The notes under the pieces were generated by a model, which saw only the letters and a program-made list of their open reading frames with translations, ran no database searches and was not told where the DNA came from. A DNA stretch of 6,580 bases from Fidelibacterota bacterium (GTDB lineage Bacteria; Fidelibacterota; UBA2242), in NCBI GenBank assembly GCA_030655795.1, contig JAUSPJ010000389.1:1-6580 (forward strand), written 5' to 3'. Shown piece after piece: positions 1-6,564 of the stretch (position 1 is its first letter; each line of letters opens with the position of its first letter). A program made the translations under genes and the position numbers.

Positions 1-178
1 GGTAATCCCGGATAAAATCACTGGTGGCAGAAAAGCGGATTACAACGGAGTCAATGGTACTGAGTGCCTGATAGCGCTCCATTTCCCGTTTATGAAAACA
101 GGATACCGTACTTATGATCAGGAAAATGGATAAGCAGAGACTGAAGCGAAATTGGGTTTTTGCGGAGCGAATATTCAT
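1..178 (-). CDS. N-terminal part of an unidentified lipoprotein (runs off the window)
   Basis: An open frame starts with ATG at 178-176 and stays open for 59 codons to the left edge, so the C-terminus is missing. The product begins with a basic segment (MNIRSAKTQFRF), then a hydrophobic stretch (about residues 13-26), then Cys27 in the context STVSC. That resembles a lipobox, with Ser at -1 and Val at -2. The mature part starts FHKREMERYQALS and then reads STIDSVVIRFS; I do not recognise a family. The start lies 10 nt after the stop of the UPF0316 gene, so it is probably the last known member of the same leftward operon and may be translationally coupled, since no strong Shine-Dalgarno sequence is visible. 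What supports it is the leader and lipobox plus the tight spacing. It is likely exported and anchored in a membrane. Confidence 0.6.
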   Translation of the reverse strand, partial: MNIRSAKTQFRFSLCLSIFLIISTVSCFHKREMERYQALSTIDSVVIRFSATSDFIRDY

Positions 179-188
179 GAATTATTTG

Positions 189-770
189 TCACTTTTTCTT
201 TACGATTCGCCGCCAACTGAACAACGGAGCCCGCAGCGGAATAAAACCGGCATTGACGGAACGGACATCCTGAAGCGAAATGAATGTATACGGATCAATT
301 TCCTGGGCCAAAGCGATGGCATCTTTAACCTGGTTTCGAGGAACGACACACAGAATGACATTCACCTCTCCTTTAGCGCCTTTGGCTTGAATTACGGTCG
401 CTCCATAGCCGGCGTCCCTGAGAGCCATGGGCAGGATCTCCATGGTGTTGCGGGTAATAATCCGGATTGCCTGCTGGCCGAGAGCGATTTTTTCCTCAAT
501 AGTAATGCCCAGATAGTTTCCCAATGCGAATCCCAGACCATAGGCCAGGAAGCAGGCGGCGTTTGTAAGATGCTGAAATACCTGGGAGATTGCCAGCAAC
601 CAGACAGAAATTTCGATGAAACCCAGAATGGCCGCGACGGCTTTTTTACCCTTGGATATCAGGATAATTCGAAACGTTCCTATGGATACATCGGTAACCC
701 GGGCTAAAAAAATTAACAAAGGAATTATTACCCAGGAAGTAATCCAGGGATTATCTGTTATAAACTGCAT
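189..770 (-). CDS. UPF0316 / DUF2179 family membrane protein
   Basis: A 193-residue protein with the layout of the UPF0316 family. The N-terminal DUF5698-type membrane part has about three hydrophobic helices, near residues 12-32, 44-64 and 68-90. The family-like segment LARVTDVSIGTFRIILISKG falls at the end of helix 1. A C-terminal DUF2179 domain follows at about residues 98-178, with QAIRIITRN, the glycine-rich DAGYGATVIQAKGAKG, and NVILCVVPRNQ. DUF2179 is also the cytosolic domain of YitT-type proteins; its biochemical role is not established. Length is normal for the family. The start is ATG at 770, 18 nt after the upstream desulfhydrase stop, with AAGG about 11 nt before it. The protein ends in basic residues (RRIVKKK) and the next gene begins 10 nt later. 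The family is clear; the function is unknown. Confidence 0.88.
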   Translation of the reverse strand: MQFITDNPWITSWVIIPLLIFLARVTDVSIGTFRIILISKGKKAVAAILGFIEISVWLLAISQVFQHLTNAACFLAYGLGFALGNYLGITIEEKIALGQQAIRIITRNTMEILPMALRDAGYGATVIQAKGAKGEVNVILCVVPRNQVKDAIALAQEIDPYTFISLQDVRSVNAGFIPLRAPLFSWRRIVKKK

Positions 771-788
771 TATTCTGTAAACCTTAAC

Positions 789-1763
789 TTATTCAAATAA
801 TTGGATATTTCCACCGGTGTGCAGGAAAACGACGGTTTCATCGGGACCAATCTTGCCTGAACGACAATAATCGATCAAACCGCTGGCGGCTTTTCCGGTG
901 TAGACATGGTCAAGCAGAACACCTTCGTTTCTGGCAAACAATTCAATCGCTTCTTCTGCCAGCGCCGTATGTTTGCCATATCCTTTGCCGATATAATTTT
1001 CATCCACAGTGACAATAGACCGGGGAACCTGAATATTCAGAAAATCCCCGGCTGCCTGAGCCAGGTCGTGAACATTTTTTTTTAGTTCCATTTTCGGCAC
1101 ATCCACACTGATTCCGATTATCTGTCCCGGCCAGCCGGTGATGGCTTGTCCCGCCACAAGCCCGGCCTGGGTTCCCGCCGAAGATGATGCGTGAAATAGT
1201 TTGTCCACTTTCAGATGATTTTTTTCAAAATCATCCATTAACTCACCCCAACCGGCAATATAGCCGAGGGTTCCGATAGATGTCGAGCCTCCCGGCGGCA
1301 GAAAATAGACCCGTTTTCCGGCATACTCCAGATTTTTCCGGACTTCGATGGCCTTTTCCAACCGTTCTTCGGAATCTGTGGTTTCAATGTGATGAACTGT
1401 CGCGCCGAACAGATGATCGAGCAACAGATTGCCGGTCGGTTTTTTTGGCTCTGTTCCGTTCAGCACCAGGTGTACCGAGAGACCGTATTTGGCGCCCACT
1501 CCGCTTAAAATCCGGCAGAAATTTGATTGATTCGCACCGATACCGATAATGGTATTACAGCCTTTTTCGATGGCGTCGGCGATTAAGAAATCGAATTTTC
1601 TGGTTTTGTTTCCGCCGAACGCAAAGCCGGTCATATCGTCCCGTTTGATATAAATATTGCGCTCGAACATTTCGGATAATGCATTCATGCGGTAAAAGGG
1701 GGTGGGCAGAAGAGAAATGGTTTCCCTGTCCAGGTGAGCGAGTGTATCATTGATTTTTTGTAT
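789..1763 (-). CDS. dcyD: D-cysteine desulfhydrase-type PLP-dependent enzyme (noncanonical or lost start codon)
   Basis: PLP enzyme of fold type II in the D-cysteine desulfhydrase/ACC deaminase family. D-cysteine desulfhydrase converts D-cysteine to pyruvate, H2S and ammonia in the cytoplasm. Numbered from 1763, KRDD is followed by GGNKTRK with the PLP-binding Lys53; GANQSN spans 76-81 and SSSAGTQAGLVAG spans 193-205. Two positions separate the subfamilies: ACC deaminases have Glu in YEGK and Leu in HLGG, whereas here they are YTGKA (Thr289) and HTGG (Thr316), which favours desulfhydrase. Start choice: the first ATG in frame is at 1688, but the frame upstream still encodes family sequence (AHLDRETISLLPTPFYR), so an ATG-1688 product would lack the conserved N-terminus. 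No ATG, GTG or TTG occurs in frame back to a TAG at 1838-1836. A GAGG at 1772-1769 sits 5 nt before ATA at 1763, which I use as the nominal start (324 residues, normal length). Substrate assignment is moderate. Confidence 0.82.
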   Translation of the reverse strand: MQKINDTLAHLDRETISLLPTPFYRMNALSEMFERNIYIKRDDMTGFAFGGNKTRKFDFLIADAIEKGCNTIIGIGANQSNFCRILSGVGAKYGLSVHLVLNGTEPKKPTGNLLLDHLFGATVHHIETTDSEERLEKAIEVRKNLEYAGKRVYFLPPGGSTSIGTLGYIAGWGELMDDFEKNHLKVDKLFHASSSAGTQAGLVAGQAITGWPGQIIGISVDVPKMELKKNVHDLAQAAGDFLNIQVPRSIVTVDENYIGKGYGKHTALAEEAIELFARNEGVLLDHVYTGKAASGLIDYCRSGKIGPDETVVFLHTGGNIQLFE

Positions 1764-1767
1764 AATT

Positions 1768-1772
1768 ACCTC
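1768..1772 (-). promoter_or_regulatory. Shine-Dalgarno (GAGGT) before the desulfhydrase
   Basis: Read on the minus strand this is GAGGT, a strong ribosome-binding match, just after the CYTH stop at 1790. It is 5 nt from the ATA codon at 1763 and too far (18 nt) from the out-of-frame ATG at 1750. It argues that translation was meant to begin at 1763, where an ATG may have become ATA, rather than at the ATG at 1688, which has no Shine-Dalgarno sequence. Confidence 0.55.
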
Positions 1773-1789
1773 AAATTTCTGTATGGAAA

Positions 1790-2317
1790 TTACGATGTTG
1801 TTCGCATTTTTAAAAGCGTATCTGAATAAGAATCGCTAATCAGATCATTGGCGGTGATTTTAAACAGGTCCATCAGTTGCCGGCATTGCTGCAGTAATTC
1901 TTCATCGGTAAAGCGATCGTCTTCATCGATAGCCTCAATTTCAAGAAAAGAACCGAGATCTTTGACCCTGTCCAGATGGATTTTTACATTGTCCACAAAA
2001 TAAATTTCCCGCTGTTTATCAAAAATTACCAGGGTTTCCAGTGCAGCGGACAGCAGAGCGTCCAGTTTTTCCGGTTACTGTGTTGGATACAAACTTACCT
2101 GTGACAGTTTCGGTCCTTTTTGGTTCGGGCGCTGGTAATGGATCAGGTTTTTTTCAATACTGCCGTTCCGGAGCTTCAGACGACCATGGGGAACTTTAAA
2201 ATAGTGGTCAATTTGGTGATCGCAGCCGATATATCGGGCATTTAAGGAGAGAATAATGTTGCGTACCTCTTCATGGTTTTGACAAACGGCTTTTATTTCT
2301 CTGATTCTGATTGACAT
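1790..2317 (-). pseudogene. Class IV CYTH-domain protein gene with one in-frame stop
   Basis: Read through one codon, this is a complete class IV CYTH (adenylate cyclase/thiamine triphosphatase superfamily) gene of 175 positions, the usual length. CYTH proteins form a tunnel barrel that binds triphosphate substrates and divalent metal. The N-terminal half has REIKA (remnant of ExExK; the first Glu is absent), IDHYFKVPHGRLKLR, then IHYQRP and VSLYPTQ. A TAA at 2077-2075 follows. The same frame continues directly with PEKLDALLSAALE, KQREIYFVDNVKIHLDRV, KDLGSFLEIEAID and a C-terminal SYSDTLL. These match the second half of the fold, and no frame change is needed. An ATG at 1996 could restart the last 68 residues, but that would not make a whole barrel. 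The start at 2317 is the only usable one: an in-frame TAG lies 15 nt upstream. It is the first gene of the leftward operon. It may be a recent pseudogene, a sequencing error or a readthrough site; nothing else in it is damaged. Confidence 0.85.
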
Positions 2318-2450
2318 TACACCAATAATCTAAAAATTATTTTGATTCTGCCCAGCAGCTTTTTATGCCGCTTAAGTATTTTTGCATTAAGCCGGAAAAT
2401 CTGTTTTAAATCTCTTGAAATATCGACTGAAAATAGGCATATTCTCTAAC
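2318..2450. promoter_or_regulatory. Divergent intergenic region with promoters for both operons
   Basis: This 133-bp AT-rich spacer separates the divergent CYTH and TPR genes, so it should carry a promoter in each direction. The best rightward candidate I see is TTGCAT at 2382-2387 and TTTAAA at 2405-2410 with a 17-nt spacer, which is only a weak sigma-70 match. I see no convincing leftward pair, no clear operator and no terminator. Confidence 0.35.
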
Positions 2451-3734
2451 ATGAAAAAGCGGATATATCTGGCCCTGTTACTTTTTGCCTTACTCAGTTC
2501 AACCGTGCCGTCAGGTGCAGCTGACAATTTACAGTATAAAAAAATCAAAAAAGATATTCCCCGCTCCTATCGGGTCCATATTAAAAAGGGTGTGAATTAC
2601 CTGAAAAAAGATCAGGCCTACCAGGCCAGAAAAATATTCAGCGACATGGTGAAGCAGCATCCCGAATTTTATGTGTACTGGGGGTATGGGCGTTCCGAGT
2701 GGATGCTGGGCAATCATACCAGCGCCAGGGCCCTGTATTTTAAGGCCTTTGAACTGAACGATTCACTCTACAGTTTTTTGCAGGATTATGCGGAATTTAC
2801 GGAAGAGATTAAAACCGACTGGATTGTGATCCGGCGTTTGGCCGGCGCATTGTATGCCCTGCGACCCGATGATTTTGCATTGATGTTTGTCATTGATAAA
2901 GTCCGTGATAAATCCGATAAGAAGGAAGCGGTTCTGTTTTTCGAAGCGCTCAAAGCCAAATATCCGGAAAACGCCAATATTGATGTATATCATGCAATTC
3001 TGCTGAGTAGTCTTGGCGAAAATTCAAAAGCAGTATCCATGGCCCTGGCGGCAATTGGATCAACGGACAGCCCTTTCCAGCTGCGCATGCTGGAACGCAT
3101 TCTGTCCAATGACGGTCATTTTATCGAGGCAGCCCGGGTCTGTGAGAAGCTGAACCAGGTGGCCAAAAAATCGGCGTACACCTATGACGCCTGGGGACAT
3201 CTGGAGTTTAAACAGGGACATTACGAAAATGCAATTATTCATTATGAAAAAGCGCTGAATTTAGAATATCGCCCGGCTTTTTTGATGACATTGGCGCATA
3301 TTTACCACTTTTATCTGAATAATCCAGCCAAAGCCGCTTATTACTGCAAAGCTGCTTTGCAGATAGACCGCAGTCAGGTTGACGCCTATTTTATCCTGGC
3401 TGAAAGCTTTCGCAAATCCGGGAAAATGGACAAGGCATTGCAATTTTCATTGAAACAGATGGAACTTCTTCCCGACCATCCTCATCCTTTGTACTATCAC
3501 GGAAAGCTGTTGTTCGAACTGAACCGGTATACCGACGCGATTCCCTACCTGGAACAGGCGGTATCCATCAGTCCCGATGTCCAGCGCTATCGTTTGATAT
3601 TGGCGAAAACCTATGCCGGCGCCGGTCTGCTGGAAAAAGCCAGGGAAACCTATACAAACTTTTTAAATGAACCGATCAATAATTTATGGTCAGAAGAAGA
3701 GGCGTTGAAAGAAGAACCGCCCGCACCCCGGTAA
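2451..3734 (+). CDS. Exported TPR-repeat protein
   Basis: A 427-residue protein when started at ATG 2451. That start puts a textbook signal peptide at the N-terminus: MKKR, a hydrophobic core (residues 5-18), and a likely cleavage after SGA near residue 23. A TTG at 2415 in the same frame would add 12 residues before the MKKR and is less likely. The mature protein is made of tetratricopeptide helical hairpins: two near residues 39-105, a more divergent helical stretch at 110-240, and about five at 243-405, for example YDAWGHLEFKQGHYENAI and YHGKLLFELNRYTDAIPYLE. It ends in an acidic, Pro-containing tail (EEEALKEEPPAPR). TPR arrays bind partner proteins; no enzyme domain is visible. Its last 49 nt overlap the following glycosidase-like lipoprotein gene, so the two are probably co-translated and may interact in the periplasm. 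The partner is inferred only from this arrangement. Confidence 0.85.
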   Translation: MKKRIYLALLLFALLSSTVPSGAADNLQYKKIKKDIPRSYRVHIKKGVNYLKKDQAYQARKIFSDMVKQHPEFYVYWGYGRSEWMLGNHTSARALYFKAFELNDSLYSFLQDYAEFTEEIKTDWIVIRRLAGALYALRPDDFALMFVIDKVRDKSDKKEAVLFFEALKAKYPENANIDVYHAILLSSLGENSKAVSMALAAIGSTDSPFQLRMLERILSNDGHFIEAARVCEKLNQVAKKSAYTYDAWGHLEFKQGHYENAIIHYEKALNLEYRPAFLMTLAHIYHFYLNNPAKAAYYCKAALQIDRSQVDAYFILAESFRKSGKMDKALQFSLKQMELLPDHPHPLYYHGKLLFELNRYTDAIPYLEQAVSISPDVQRYRLILAKTYAGAGLLEKARETYTNFLNEPINNLWSEEEALKEEPPAPR

Positions 3735-5335
3735 TTGCTTTCATTCTGTTAATCCCGATGATACAATTTATGGCTTCCGGGTGCAGCCCGGCGGTTCCTA
3801 AAAACCGTCTGCCGGAGCCGATTTTAGAAGAAAATCATGAATTACTTGATCTCTATTGGGAGGCCTGGAACTTAATCAATCAGGCACGGATGCGGGGGAA
3901 TCGTACGAATCTATTTCCTTCAAAATACCTGAATCCGGAGGATAAGAACGTCATTGATCAATGGTCAACCTTATCGATGTCTCTGTTTTCAATGTATGGG
4001 TACCGGGAATATCCGGTCATGGAGAGTCTTGATCTTTTTTATCGGAAACAGCGCTCTGACGGTTTTATTGCCAGGGCGTACATCACCCATTCCGGCGACC
4101 CCTTACATCTGCCGACTCTGCTGGATCCCATGATTCATCCGCCACTGTTTGCATGGGCTGAACTGAAATATTTTGCTCTGTCGGCCGATACGGCTCGACT
4201 ACAGCGGGTTTTTCCGGTATTGGAAAAATACTTTCGCTGGATAGATCAGTTCTGCCGGGGGAAGTATGAAGCGGGTGACCTCTATTATACGACCCCAACC
4301 GGGTCCGGGATGATGAATCTGCCGCGAGGCGATATTGAATCCGGGGGTTGGACCGATCTGTCGGCCCAGATGGCGCTGTTTGCGGATCAGATGAAACAGA
4401 TAGCGGTAATATTGAATATGCCGGAAAAACGCCAATACTATAATCGCAAATATTCCGAGATCAGTACTTCGATCAGATCGAAATTGTGGCTTCCCGACTC
4501 CAGTTTTTTCTATGATATAACCCGCGAAGGAAAAATTGCCGGGATTCGTACGATTGTCGGTTTCTGGCCGTTGCTGGCGGGAATCCCGGACCAGACCGAT
4601 GCGGCGAATCTGATTGAACATCTGAAAGATTCCAGTGATTTTCGCCTGATCCACATGTTCCCCAGTGTTTCAATCCGGGAACTGGAATATGATCCCCGGG
4701 GGTTTTACTGGCGCGGCGGCGTGTGGGGCATAACCAATTATATGATCATTCAGGGATTACTGCGGTACGGGCAGGTGGATTTTGCACGCGAGGCCGCCCG
4801 TAATCATCTGAATAATATGATGAGCGTTTATCGTGAATTTGATATTGACACCGATGGTGAGAGTCCGGAATCAAACAATGAATTAATCGGTAAGATCTGG
4901 GAGCTCTATGCGCCGGAAGAGCCTGGCCCCGGTACCCGCTGGGATGCAAAAAATTTCTGTCAACCAGATCATGTCAGTTTCTCCGGTCATGGCCCGATTT
5001 CCATGCTTATCGAAAATATCCTGGGATTTTCTGCCGATGCGCCAAACGACGCCCTGTACTGGCGGATTACCCGATCTGACCGGCATGGAATCCGGCACTT
5101 CAGTTTTGGAGACAACATTTTGTCCGTCTGGACTGAGCCTCAGCCGGAAAGGCCGGAGCTGTTATCCATTCAGGGAAGTACCGATTCTGATATTGATTTG
5201 ACTATTATTCCTGTCTGCATGCAACGCACAGGCAGGACGGAAGCTGACAGTTTTGCGGTCCATTTTGATCCCGGACCGGTGGCAGTCAGTTTTATTCCTC
5301 AGAACTATATAATAAAAGATCGGTTTGGTCGATGA
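3686..5335 (+). CDS. Lipoprotein with a six-hairpin glycosidase (GH63/MGH1-like) domain
   Basis: A 549-residue protein. The leader has a basic n-region (residues 1-13), a hydrophobic core (15-29) and Cys33 in MASGC, a somewhat atypical lipobox, so it is likely a membrane-anchored lipoprotein. Residues about 55-450 resemble the (alpha/alpha)6 barrel of GH63, mannosylglycerate hydrolase-like and trehalase-like enzymes: HPPLFAWAELKYF, GGWTDLSAQMAL (220-231), IRSKLWLPDSSFFYD, GFYWRGGVWGITNYMIIQGL (339-358), WELYAPE (405-411) and FSGHGPISMLIENILG (432-447). A beta-rich C-terminal segment follows. Glu406 in WE-Y-P fits the general base of the family. The general acid Asp, expected in an SGMDN-type motif, appears as Met210 (SGMMNLPRGD), so activity is uncertain. 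Substrate is unknown. ATG 3686 is the only start that gives an export signal. It overlaps the TPR gene by 49 nt with no clear Shine-Dalgarno sequence, which suggests translational coupling. GH37 trehalase is less likely because its signatures are absent. Confidence 0.8.
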   Translation: MVRRRGVERRTARTPVIAFILLIPMIQFMASGCSPAVPKNRLPEPILEENHELLDLYWEAWNLINQARMRGNRTNLFPSKYLNPEDKNVIDQWSTLSMSLFSMYGYREYPVMESLDLFYRKQRSDGFIARAYITHSGDPLHLPTLLDPMIHPPLFAWAELKYFALSADTARLQRVFPVLEKYFRWIDQFCRGKYEAGDLYYTTPTGSGMMNLPRGDIESGGWTDLSAQMALFADQMKQIAVILNMPEKRQYYNRKYSEISTSIRSKLWLPDSSFFYDITREGKIAGIRTIVGFWPLLAGIPDQTDAANLIEHLKDSSDFRLIHMFPSVSIRELEYDPRGFYWRGGVWGITNYMIIQGLLRYGQVDFAREAARNHLNNMMSVYREFDIDTDGESPESNNELIGKIWELYAPEEPGPGTRWDAKNFCQPDHVSFSGHGPISMLIENILGFSADAPNDALYWRITRSDRHGIRHFSFGDNILSVWTEPQPERPELLSIQGSTDSDIDLTIIPVCMQRTGRTEADSFAVHFDPGPVAVSFIPQNYIIKDRFGR

Positions 5336-6362
5336 CGTCCATATCTTTCCGAATGGAATTGGCTGTCTCCAGCACATAGGCAACGTAAGCGCGGCTGTTG
5401 TTATATCGTAACAGAGCCCGCTGCTGACGGTCAGTATCTTTTGTCCAACCCTTTTTACTGAGAAAATTGCCAACACTCATAATCGCATCAGTGAAGTTGT
5501 AAAGGTCGATTTTTCCATCTTTGTCGCCATCAATTCCGTAACGCGTGACATTGGAAGGCATGAACTGGGGATAGCCAAACGCGCCGGCATAGGAACCCGG
5601 AAGTTCAAGAATGTCAATGTGGCTGTCAAAATGCAATTGCAACAGGCTGGTAAATTCAGCCCGGGCCCGGAAAGATTTTCGGATCGCCCGTTCCTGATAA
5701 ATATTGATCAGGCCCCGGCGTTTATCGTAATTGAGATAATGGTAATGTTCGTTGACGTGATTTTCAATTTTGGCAAGGGATTCCGGACTATCGGCCACGG
5801 CCAGAGAACTAAGGATATTGAACACTGAATATTTACCGACAATTTTGCCGATTTTTGTCTCTACGAAAAGCACAGCGACGATAGCTTCCAGATCGACACC
5901 GTAGCGCTGTTCAGCTTCTTTCAGCTGCTCACCATAGCGGTCGATGAACTCATCGATTTCATAGGTTTCATTGTCAGTATGAAAATAGATGCTGCTATAG
6001 TTATCCATAGTTGGCGGTTTGTACAGGCTTACGGCAATATCGTCGTAGTACTCTATCCGGGGATCCTGAAATAGTTCCTGAATATCTTCAAATTGAAAAC
6101 CAGCCTGTTCGAGGTGGCTGAACAGGCTTTGATAATGGGACAAAGATACCGATTGTGGAAACGGTGTTCGAGACGGTATGGCGTAGTCCTTCCCGCCTGC
6201 CCGCCTGAATGACGAAATCGGGCAGAAAAGACGAAGTCGGGCAGGGATCTGTGGCGAAAAAAGGATTGCCAGCGTCATTCCGGCGATCAAACCTGCCTGC
6301 CGAAACGGCAGTACAGGCAGGAATTTTCTTAAACTTTTTATTTTATATATTTTAAAACTCAT
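5292..6362 (-). CDS. mltB: MltB-type lytic murein transglycosylase (GH103)
   Basis: Cleaves the MurNAc-GlcNAc bond of peptidoglycan, leaving a 1,6-anhydro-MurNAc end; it acts in the periplasm. This 356-residue protein carries the SLT_2/GH103 domain at about residues 75-345. The catalytic acid is Glu168 in AVLFVETKIG, and the conserved SYAGAFGYPQFMPS spans 257-270. An EF-hand-like loop, DGDKDGKIDL (278-287), matches the calcium site of E. coli Slt35/MltB, and MSVGNFLSKKGW follows at 295-306. Start ATG 6362 has AGGA 6 nt upstream. The N-terminus is odd: after a Lys-rich start, residues about 15-57 are encoded by a GC-rich palindrome and repeats. They include a hydrophobic segment (AGLIAGMTLAILFSPQIPA) that could still serve as the signal peptide. 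The Cys47 context (LRLFC) is not a lipobox. Its 3' end overlaps the converging glycosidase gene by 44 nt. The family is certain; the paralogue name is by similarity. Confidence 0.92.
   Translation of the reverse strand: MSFKIYKIKSLRKFLPVLPFRQAGLIAGMTLAILFSPQIPARLRLFCPISSFRRAGGKDYAIPSRTPFPQSVSLSHYQSLFSHLEQAGFQFEDIQELFQDPRIEYYDDIAVSLYKPPTMDNYSSIYFHTDNETYEIDEFIDRYGEQLKEAEQRYGVDLEAIVAVLFVETKIGKIVGKYSVFNILSSLAVADSPESLAKIENHVNEHYHYLNYDKRRGLINIYQERAIRKSFRARAEFTSLLQLHFDSHIDILELPGSYAGAFGYPQFMPSNVTRYGIDGDKDGKIDLYNFTDAIMSVGNFLSKKGWTKDTDRQQRALLRYNNSRAYVAYVLETANSIRKDMDVIDQTDLLLYSSEE
6192..6244. repeat. Short tandem and direct repeats within mltB
   Basis: CCCGCCTG occurs twice back to back (6192-6199 and 6200-6207). 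A 15-bp unit, GACGAAATCGGGCAG at 6211-6225, recurs at 6230-6244 with one mismatch (A to G). Each CGGGCAG is also complementary to CTGCCCG at 6197-6203, giving a 7-bp inverted repeat. All of it is translated in frame as part of MltB residues about 40-57, and is much more GC-rich than the 5' end of the gene next to it. Confidence 0.75.
6292..6321. repeat. GC-rich palindrome inside the mltB leader
   Basis: The ends CCTGCCTG (6292-6299) and CAGGCAGG (6314-6321) are perfect inverted copies. The inner CTGCCG (6297-6302) and CGGCAG (6306-6311) form an alternative hairpin around AAA. The element encodes LPVLPFRQAG (residues about 15-24) in frame, and sits abruptly beside very AT-rich coding sequence at 6322-6362. 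It looks like a REP-type interspersed repeat. Confidence 0.75.
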
Positions 6363-6368
6363 TATAAA

Positions 6369-6373
6369 TCCTG
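6369..6373 (-). promoter_or_regulatory. Shine-Dalgarno (CAGGA) of mltB
   Basis: CAGGA on the minus strand lies 6 nt before ATG 6362. It fixes the start of mltB upstream of the repeat-rich leader, so the repeats are within the translated region. Confidence 0.6.
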
Positions 6374-6451
6374 ATTAATTATGCACTAATATTAGGTATT
6401 ATTTTTAAATTTAGAGGTGCAGTAAATCACAATGTTAAAAAATTAGTGGCA

Positions 6452-6480
6452 ATATTACTAAAATAAGTCTTGTTTTTCAA
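6452..6480 (-). promoter_or_regulatory. Candidate sigma-70 promoter for mltB
   Basis: On the minus strand, TTGAAA (6480-6475, five of six to the -35 consensus) is followed after exactly 17 nt by TAATAT (6457-6452, four of six to the -10). Transcription would begin near 6445, leaving a leader of about 80 nt before ATG 6362. The surrounding DNA is AT-rich, so chance matches are easy. Confidence 0.4.
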
Positions 6481-6564
6481 CTATATTCTCTTGTTTTTAT
6501 GAGCAGGCCTCTTATATTTTTGCTGTTAGCTTGTTTTTTGGTTATTAGAAATACGGAGTAAAAT

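Noticed and set aside
114..707. A 197-codon open frame on the plus strand
   Set aside because: It lies antisense over the UPF0316 gene, shows no family features, and the minus-strand frame is clearly the coding one.
789..1763. ACC deaminase as the identity of the PLP enzyme
   Set aside because: The Glu and Leu typical of ACC deaminase (YEGK, HLGG) are Thr in both places, as in D-cysteine desulfhydrases.
1790..2317. Two separate genes, or TAA reassigned to a sense codon
   Set aside because: The two halves are one CYTH domain in one frame, and several other genes here end naturally in TAA, so neither two genes nor a genetic-code change is supported.
3686..5335. GH37 trehalase
   Set aside because: The trehalase signature motifs are not present; the WRGGVW and WE-Y-P motifs fit the GH63/MGH1-like group better.
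5162..5476. A 104-codon minus-strand frame across the glycosidase/mltB junction
   Set aside because: It covers parts of two real genes in another frame and has no recognisable motif or ribosome-binding site.
6412..6456. GAGGTG followed by ATG at 6432 on the plus strand
   Set aside because: The frame closes after four codons (MLKN), so it is a chance match in AT-rich spacer.
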